A stretch of DNA of 64,000 nt from Sorex araneus (Eukaryota > Chordata > Mammalia > Eulipotyphla > Soricidae): NCBI RefSeq assembly GCF_027595985.1, contig NC_073306.1, forward strand, positions 189,166,500 through 189,230,499. The letters are read 5' to 3'. A program made the translations under genes and the position numbers. The notes beneath the pieces are model-generated. The model had not been told where the DNA came from. It ran no database searches and was given only the letters and a program-made list of their open reading frames with translations. This document shows, piece by piece, positions 58,132-64,000 of the stretch. How positions within the stretch are numbered: the first letter of the stretch is position 1; the number at the start of each line of letters is the position of its first letter.

Positions 58132-58142
58132 AGAAAACAGCT

Positions 58143-58610
58143 AGACACGTGTCCTCAACTCCACCTGCTCTTGATAACCCAAAGGGCACACTCTCTCCAT
58201 CTCAACTGTGAAAAGCAATGCGGGGCCTCTGCTGCCCAGGTGCCCAAGAACACTTGGATATTAGCACTTGGCCTAGTTTATGTTCCTGATGGGAGCTCAG
58301 AAAACACAGCAGGGAAGAGAGCAGCCAGGGCCAGAAAAATGATGCATGTGTTACAGACCCTACTTTGATGCCTCACATCTCAAGGCTTCTGGATGAGAAT
58401 CACTGGATGTAGCCCTGAGTCCCTCGATCATTTCACAGTGTGGAACTGAACATCCCTTTGTCGCCCTGGTAGTCCTTGGCACAGGAGGGCCTCGATAATG
58501 AACCTCCTTCTGGGTTGGTAGAATGTTGTTGGGAGTGGCTCTGGGCATCTCTGAACACTCACCTCTTGGTAGATCCCTCACCCAAGTCCGCAAATCCTGG
58601 ACTTGATAAC
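58143..58610. other. Unclassified GC-richer segment
   Basis: About 470 bp of complex, non-repeat-like DNA next to a SINE. On the minus strand a long pyrimidine tract, AG, a 34-39 bp segment (58563 to 58596 or 58601) and GTGAGT look like a small exon. No protein family is recognised in any frame. Confidence 0.35.
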
Positions 58611-59914
58611 AAAAACAGAGGAAACCAAAGAAAGTGGGCAGACCGGTAATTCTGATTATTTTCTTATCCCCACAAAGAGATTCTATTGCAGAGAGGATAT
58701 CCTAGCTGTGCAACAGTGCGGAGATAAGCACTCTGACTTTACAGAAATACTAGTCATCCTTCACTTAAGTGTGCATTGAAAACATCATTGTTTCAAAATA
58801 TGCTAGAACATGTGATAAATATTTAAAATTAAAAATGAACTTTTATTAAAAAAATTAACATCATATCCCACATTCTTTAATTAGCATTGCATTATATTTT
58901 TAAAAGTGTTTTAAGTTGTTATAAATATTACTCAAGAAAATCAAATATAGATGTAATTTAAAACTTATTTTCCTCATGCACATAAACATTAAAATATTAA
59001 AATATATTATCAACATCAACATCTACAAAAACAAATTTCCGCTAATTATGTTGGCAATAATATATTTTGAGGGGACACTAATATTTATAGGAAGAATAAC
59101 TATGTGCCTTTAGTTAAATCTGTCCATGATAATATTCTTACAAATAACCAAAAACAAAATCTTAATCTTAAGCTAATTTACAAAAGTTTAATTAATATAA
59201 TTGCAGTAATAAGTATTACCACCTTTCTCTTCTTATGGAATAACAATTATAAAATTAAAATGATTATGGTGAAACTAAATTAATAAAATTTTGTCATATT
59301 CCTATTAATGCAGGTGCAGTGCTGAGGGGAGTCTCTGTGTTTGTCCAGGGTTCCCAGGTTCTTTAATATTTTCAAGATTGAAAACACTGCATACCAAAGA
59401 TGCTGAGACTCAAAGTTGAAAATGGAAAGATTTATTAGAAAATATAAGAAGGATTTCAGTATATCTTCCAGATTTTGGAGATAGTCTTTTAAAGTTGTAT
59501 TTAACCATTTTTAGAAAACCATGATGGAAAATTACAGATAATGCAGTAATAAAATTGTAAAAGGCAATTAAAGTTACTTTTCCTTGTAAAACACTTCTAC
59601 TTAGCTATTACTTTATTTTGTTAGTGATAATTGCTCAATTTAGATCTCTACATAGTCCTTACACAGGTAAGAGCTGATAAAACCAGATCTCTAGCAGAAG
59701 ATATGTGAATTTGAAATAGAAAACCATGAAATCTATGTATTTTGATTGTATTATTGCAACTAAATACATGAACTTTATTTCTTAAGGCATCTATCAGAAA
59801 AAAATATATGTAAAATTATTTAACAGTGGAGAGTTGGATTTAAAGAAAAGGGAAAGAAGAATTTTTATTTTTTTGCTTTTGATGATTTCTTTAAAAATTA
59901 TATTGCTGCAATTT
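58611..59914. other. AT-rich DNA, one possible LTR-like patch
   Basis: No gene. At 59310-59470 TTTGTCCAGGGTTCCCAGG and GGAAAGATTTATTAGAAAA could be the R region of an old minus-strand LTR. Boundaries not found. Confidence 0.3.
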
Positions 59915-60179
59915 TAAAACCTTGCACACTGCCATGCCTCTCCAGGTAGATCATTTGCCCGGCTGGCAGCTCTGGGGCCTTTTCAGAAAGCAAACATTCA
60001 TATTCCCTTCCTTTCTGGCTAGGTGCACCAGTCCCCACACCCAAACACCCCACACTGCTATATCAAGGGACCCCTGCTCCACAACTCCTGAAGTGCTTGA
60101 CTGTGTAATAGCTCTTCCTAATTTCACAATAGTCATGGCACAATAAGAGAACAGCAAACCTAGTAGAGAAGACATGCAG

Positions 60180-60830
60180 AAGCCTACCAAACTCAATGAG
60201 TGAACAGAAGAACAGAGGGCTCAAACAGCACTTACCAGCTCACCATTGTGAGGATGTTTAATGAGATCAAAGAAGAGCACCGATGATCAGTATAATCAGC
60301 ATTGCAGAAGAATGATTGCTGAAATGAGAAGACTTCAAGCAAAAGTGAAGAGCGTGGTATGTGATTTAAACTACAGGTTAACCATAGCTGAGCAAAAGAT
60401 CAAGTAATTAGGAATCAGAAAACAACAGAAGGTGGAAAAGAGTCTAAAAAGAAATGGACAGTGTACCAGAGAACTATGGAATGAGCTCAGGAGAAACAAT
60501 ATAAGAATCATGGCAGTTCCTAAAGAACAGGAAGGGGCACACGTGATGAAAAAACAATATTTAAAGAAATCCTAGAGAGGAATTTTCTAGACTTAAGAAC
60601 TATAGGCTCAGAGATCCAAGAGACCAGAAGGGTTCCAATGAAATCAGACCCAACTAGGAAAATTTCAAGACACATTGTAGTCAAAATGAAAAATTCCAAA
60701 GATTGAGAAAGAAAATTAAAAGCAGCAAGATAAGTAAAGCAACTTATATGTACAGGAAATCTCTTAAGATTTGCAGCAGTCTATCAAGTGAGACTCTACA
60801 AGCCAGATTTGAATATAGTATAAAAACTCA
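60180..60830 (+). pseudogene. L1/HAL1 ORF1-type remnant
   Basis: Decayed frame for an RNA-binding ORF1 protein. Recognisable parts are a charged helical region (RRMIAEMRRLQAKVKS, about 60308-60355), RRNNIRIMAVPKEQEG, and a C-terminal SLSSETLQARFEY. Stops interrupt it at several points, so it cannot be translated. Confidence 0.6.
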
Positions 60831-60835
60831 ATGAG

Positions 60836-61290
60836 GAGATCCAGAGCAGCCTCGCACAACACGGCCCCTCTGCTCCTTAAAGACTATGATCCAAGAGGTC
60901 TACTAACCCATTTTGGCACCCAGAGACATAGAAATGCATCTAGACTGTGAATTGAACCACATCCCCATGCTGCCCGAGGAGGGGGAAGGATTTTATCTCC
61001 CAACACTTTCTTTCTAGGGGGAAGAGAGCAGCGGCAGCAGCAGCAGCCCCCATGTGGCGTCTGCCATTTTCTAGGACTCACAACCCAGAGGTACTAGCTT
61101 GCTGTGATGTGGCTCGCAAGAGATCATGGGATGGGGGTGTTACCGGCATGCCCTTCACCCAGATGAGATCTGGAGCAGCCGTGCATGACACGGTCCCTCT
61201 GCTCCTTAAAGACTATGATCCAGGAGGTCTACTAACCCATTTTAGCACCCAGAAACTTATAGAAAGGGATCTAGACTGTAAACTGAGCTA
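60836..61290 (+). repeat. Internal direct repeat, 329 bp apart
   Basis: GAGATC(C/T)(A/G)GAGCAGCC starts at 60836 and 61165. Both copies run through CTCTGCTCCTTAAAGACTAT and GGTCTACTAACCCATTTT. Same module as at 38900-39369. Confidence 0.85.
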
Positions 61291-61802
61291 AAACAACAGA
61301 AATCCAAAACCTATAATCTTCATTCTCAGCAATGGAAAACAAACTATCAAATGATGCCTTTTCAGCAGGTTTGATTGTTAGGGGAAAATTCCAAATAATA
61401 ATAGTCAGTTCTCTGTTGAAATATTGAATGTATCCAAAGTATAGAGGGAATAAAATGAAGATCATTGGCCACTCAGGTGCGGGGAGGTGGGGGAGTGGGA
61501 GAGGGTCATATTGGGGTTCTTGGTGGGGGAACAGGTGCACTGGTGAAGGGATGGGGGTTTGATCATTATGTGACTGAGACTTAAACCTGAAGGCTTTGTA
61601 ACTTTTGTCACGGTGATTCTATAAAATAAAAAAAAAATTTAATATTGGCTTTCAAGTTTTATTTCATTCAGGTAACTTATGAATTTATATAATTAGAATA
61701 CTAACTGAACACTTAACCCTTAACCAGTGAATTTTTTAGATATCCAGGAACATAAAAATATAATCTTGCAATTTTGGAATAAGAAAAAATTTTGGTTTTT
61801 AT

Positions 61803-61981
61803 TTTGTTTTTTTTTTTCTCTTTTTGTGTCACTCCCAGCAATGCCCAGGGATTACTCCTGCCTCTGCACTCAGGAATTACTCCTTGTGGTGCTTGGGGGA
61901 CCATATGGGATACTGGGGATCTAAACTGGGTCAGCCGAGTGCAAGGCAAACGCCCTACCTGCTGTACTATTGCTCCAGCCC
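61803..61981 (-). mobile_element. Type A SINE
   Basis: Inverted: GTGTCACTCCCAGCAATGCC, GGGGGACCATATGGGATAC, CTAAACTGGGTCAGCCG, GTACTATTGCTCCAGCCC. GTTTTTATTTT-like sequence flanks it. Confidence 0.93.
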
Positions 61982-62139
61982 TGTTTTTTATTTTATTTTT
62001 TTTAATTTTATTTTTTTTTATTTTTTCAATAAAATAAAATTAAAAAAAAAGAACAAGTGATTGATACTAGCATATACTACTGAGAGTGAGAAAAAATATG
62101 AAATTAAGTAGCACTAAAAAAAAACTCAATTATATATAT

Positions 62140-62349
62140 GACTGGAGCAATAACACAGCGGGTAAGGCGTTTGCCTTGCACACGGCCAACCCGGGTTCGA
62201 TTCCTCTGTCCCTCTCGGAGAGCCCAGCAAGCTATCAAGAGTATCCCACCCACACGGTAGAGCTTGACAAGCTACCCGTGACATATTCAATATGCCAGAA
62301 ACAATAATATAAATCCCACAATGAGATGTTACTGATGCCTGCTCGAGCA
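62140..62349 (+). mobile_element. Type B SINE lacking its 3' tail
   Basis: GACTGGAGCAATAACACAGC, B box GGTTCGATTCC, GAGAGCCCAGCAAGCTATC, ATTCAATATGCCAGAAAC. It stops at GCTCGAGCA without the CAGTGA tail. Confidence 0.92.
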
Positions 62350-62630
62350 TACCACTCATAAAATGCAATATTGTATTATTTTTCTTATATGAGCAATCCA
62401 TAGAAATAACAAGAAGAATGGTATTGTCAGGGGCTTGAGATTGGAACTAATGGTATTGAGAGGGGAACTAAGAATTCTTCAGTAGATATAGTTTGAATTT
62501 TGCAAGATGTAAAGAATTCTAGGGATTGGTTACTCTACAATGTGAATATGCTTAACATTCCTGAACTATATATACTTAAAATAGATAATATTTAAAATGT
62601 CCTGTTATGTGTATTTCAATACCACGTTTT
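62350..62630 (+). mobile_element. Ancient L1 3' UTR
   Basis: GAATGGTATTGTCAGGGGCT, ATGTAAAGAATTCTAGGGAT, CTACAATGTGAATATGCTTA, CTGAACTATATATACTTAAA, TATGTGTATTTCAATACCAC reproduce the 3' end of an ancient mammalian L1 on the plus strand. Confidence 0.75.
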
Positions 62631-63535
62631 CTTCAACAACTGCAGTGTCTGAAAGAAGTACCAGAAGTACCAAAATATGTGAAGGCTTAAGGAAGCAAAC
62701 AACCACTGTTTTGCTCACAGAGCTGCCAGGGCTTCATAAACAGTTCATAGCATAAGATAAACAACTGTCCACCCACAGTCTCAGCTAAGGGACTTATCTG
62801 CCTGGGTAGTTTCTCCAGGACACTGTTTCTCTGTAAATCCTGCCAGTCATTTCCACAGCCCATTCAGTATCCATCTCCACTGGTCTGTTTTACTATCCAA
62901 GGAAGATGGAGAGAGCAAAGACAACCCATAGAGGGGATGCTGTCAGTCATGCAAGTGTGGGTCAGCCAAAAACTTGAGCTCAGAGAACATATAAACAAGA
63001 GAACTTTGGTTCTGTTCACTGGACAGTGGGCCACTGAAATCCTAGAATATTTGGATAGATATACCATAGCTGCATATATTTCAGCTGAGAAGTACAACCT
63101 TGGTGTCCTGAAAGATTAGCCTGGAGAAAAGTGAGTGGACATGAGTAAAGCATCCTTGACGAGAATGCTCACAGTGGGCATCTGAGGTACAACTCAGCCA
63201 CAGCTATGATGAGCCCCAGGCCGGAGATGCCTTTTGCAAGATGGTTAGATCCTCCACAGCCCAACCTTCCTGGGTCACTTCCACAACAGAGGGTCCAACC
63301 ATCTTGAGGATGCAGTGTTTCTACAAAGTCCCCAATTCAACTCACTGTGACTTGTTTCTCAGGCAGTCTTCTTGGACAGTAGGAACAACAGTCACAAATC
63401 ACCAGGTTTGCTGTGGACATTAACTAGTCAGCGGCACAGTTCTTGATGGGGGCTGCATTTTGGGGTTTCTTCCTCCTGGCCCAGCCACCACAGAGAGGAC
63501 CCAGAAAAAACCCGAGGGACCTATAATGCAATTGA
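62631..63535. other. Unclassified moderately GC-rich DNA
   Basis: Complex sequence upstream of a half-L1-family 3' end. Open frames of about 60 codons (62937-63119 and 63241-63423) show no recognised motif. It may be the 5' portion of the same retroposon. Confidence 0.35.
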
Positions 63536-63953
63536 AATAAGAATTCCTAACACCTAAATGGTGGAGGTATCCTCTTCATCCTCAGCAATGGAAAACAAAT
63601 TATCCAATGCTTCCTTTTCAGCAGGTCTGACTTTAGGGGAGAGACTCTCCAAACAATAATAGTGAGTTTTGTTGAAATATTGAATGCAATCAAAGTGAAA
63701 GTAAAGTGAAATTTATTAGTTACACAGGCGGGGGGGGGCTAAGGGTGGGGGGGCTAGGGGCGTGGGGGGTTAGGGGTGTGGGGGTGCGGGGTGGAGCTAT
63801 ACTGGGATTCTTGGTGGTGGAATATGTGCAATGGTGAAGGGATGGGTATTCGAGCATTGTATAACTGAGATTTAAACCTGAAAACTTTGTAACTTTCCAC
63901 ATGGTGACTCAATAAAAAAATTAAAATTAAAAAAATAAATAAATAAATAAAAA
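63536..63953 (+). mobile_element. Half-L1-family 3' end, third copy
   Basis: AGCAATGGAAAACAAATTAT, TTTTCAGCAGGTCTGAC, GTTGAAATATTGAATGC, GGGATTCTTGGTGGTGG, AACTTTGTAACTTTCCAC, GTGACTCAATAAAAAAAT, then AAAT-repeat tail. Clearly the same 3' UTR as at 39370-39747 and 61300-61638, but more diverged and with no copy of the direct-repeat module upstream. Confidence 0.82.
63729..63797 (+). repeat. G-tract, likely G-quadruplex
   Basis: Nine or more G-runs of three to nine bases in 69 bp, including GGGGGGTTAGGGG. It lies in the 3' UTR at the place where L1 elements carry a polypurine tract. Confidence 0.85.
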
Positions 63954-64000
63954 CTCAATTAAATGAACATCTCACCAAGAAAACTATACATCGAGATCAT

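Larger units (their letters stand above)
59915..61638 (+). mobile_element. Half-L1-like element: ORF1 remnant plus 3' module, no ORF2
   Basis: 5' part (59915-60180) GC-richer and UTR-like. 60180-60830 encodes, across several stops and frameshifts, an L1 ORF1-type protein: NNIRIMAVPKEQEGAHVMKK (from about 60495) and, near the end, SSETLQARFEY-like residues (about 60783-60815), matching the order of the ORF1 C-terminal half. From about 60836 it passes directly into the same direct-repeat module and 3' UTR as the 38900-39747 element, ending GTGATTCTATAAAATAAAAAA. No endonuclease or reverse transcriptase sequence lies between. Known HAL1 (half-L1) elements have ORF1 only; whether this is HAL1 proper or a deletion derivative is open. 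Confidence 0.7.

Noticed and set aside
62937..63119. 60-codon frame with a protein-like composition
   Set aside because: No family recognised and no continuation on either side; not enough for a gene or pseudogene call.
62117..63962. AAAAACTCAATTA on both sides of a 1.8 kb segment, suggesting one large composite insertion
   Set aside because: The interval contains an ancient L1 3' end (62350-62630) older than the SINE and the half-L1-family tail, so it cannot be one recent insertion; the shared word is A-rich and likely chance.

Overview
This window reads as mammalian genomic DNA, most likely from a shrew (Soricidae). It is AT-rich and I found no intact protein-coding gene on either strand. 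The organism call is an inference. It rests on dozens of copies of two related tRNA-headed SINE families that I recognise as shrew-type (recalled, not searched), on top of mammal-wide MIR, L2 and ancient L1 relics. The window is therefore intergenic or part of a very long intron.

Two SINE families dominate. Type A has a tRNA-like head with A and B boxes, a body containing CCATATGGTCCCC, and an A-rich tail. Type B has the same head but a different body (GAGAGCCCGGCAAGCTAC) and ends in CAGTGA or CAGTGCTA repeats instead of poly(A). Many copies keep target-site duplications (TSDs). The freshest is at 49996-50171.

Layout: 1-9.7 kb holds old L1 (minus), SINEs and a ~790 bp CCTT/CTTT tract. 10.1-14.1 kb holds an ancient L1 ORF2 relic (minus), a solo class II-like LTR (12508-13020) and unclassified GC-richer DNA. 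14-25 kb is mostly AT-rich unique sequence with MIRs and SINEs. 25-28.3 kb holds L1 3' ends, an ancient L1 and a composite GC-rich/SINE retroposon with TSDs. 28.3-36 kb is SINE-poor and includes a repeat-free block (31.5-33.5 kb) with a recursive-splice-like signal. 36.9-38.2 kb looks like ERV-derived DNA. 38.9-39.75 kb is an 848 bp retroposon with an internal direct repeat. 40-52 kb is mixed. 52.97-53.07 kb is a retroposed U6 snRNA pseudogene. 54-57.3 kb is ancient L1. 59.9-61.64 kb is an ORF1-only, half-L1-like element sharing the 3' module of the 39 kb retroposon. 61.8-64 kb holds SINEs, an old L1 3' end and a third 3' end of the same family with a strong G-quadruplex tract.

No genes act together here. 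The content is retrotransposon history: L1 as the likely driver of type A SINEs, the U6 copy and the half-L1 units, with type B SINEs raising a question about how elements without a poly(A) tail were mobilised. All family assignments come from reading the sequence against remembered consensus features. No alignment or database search was run.
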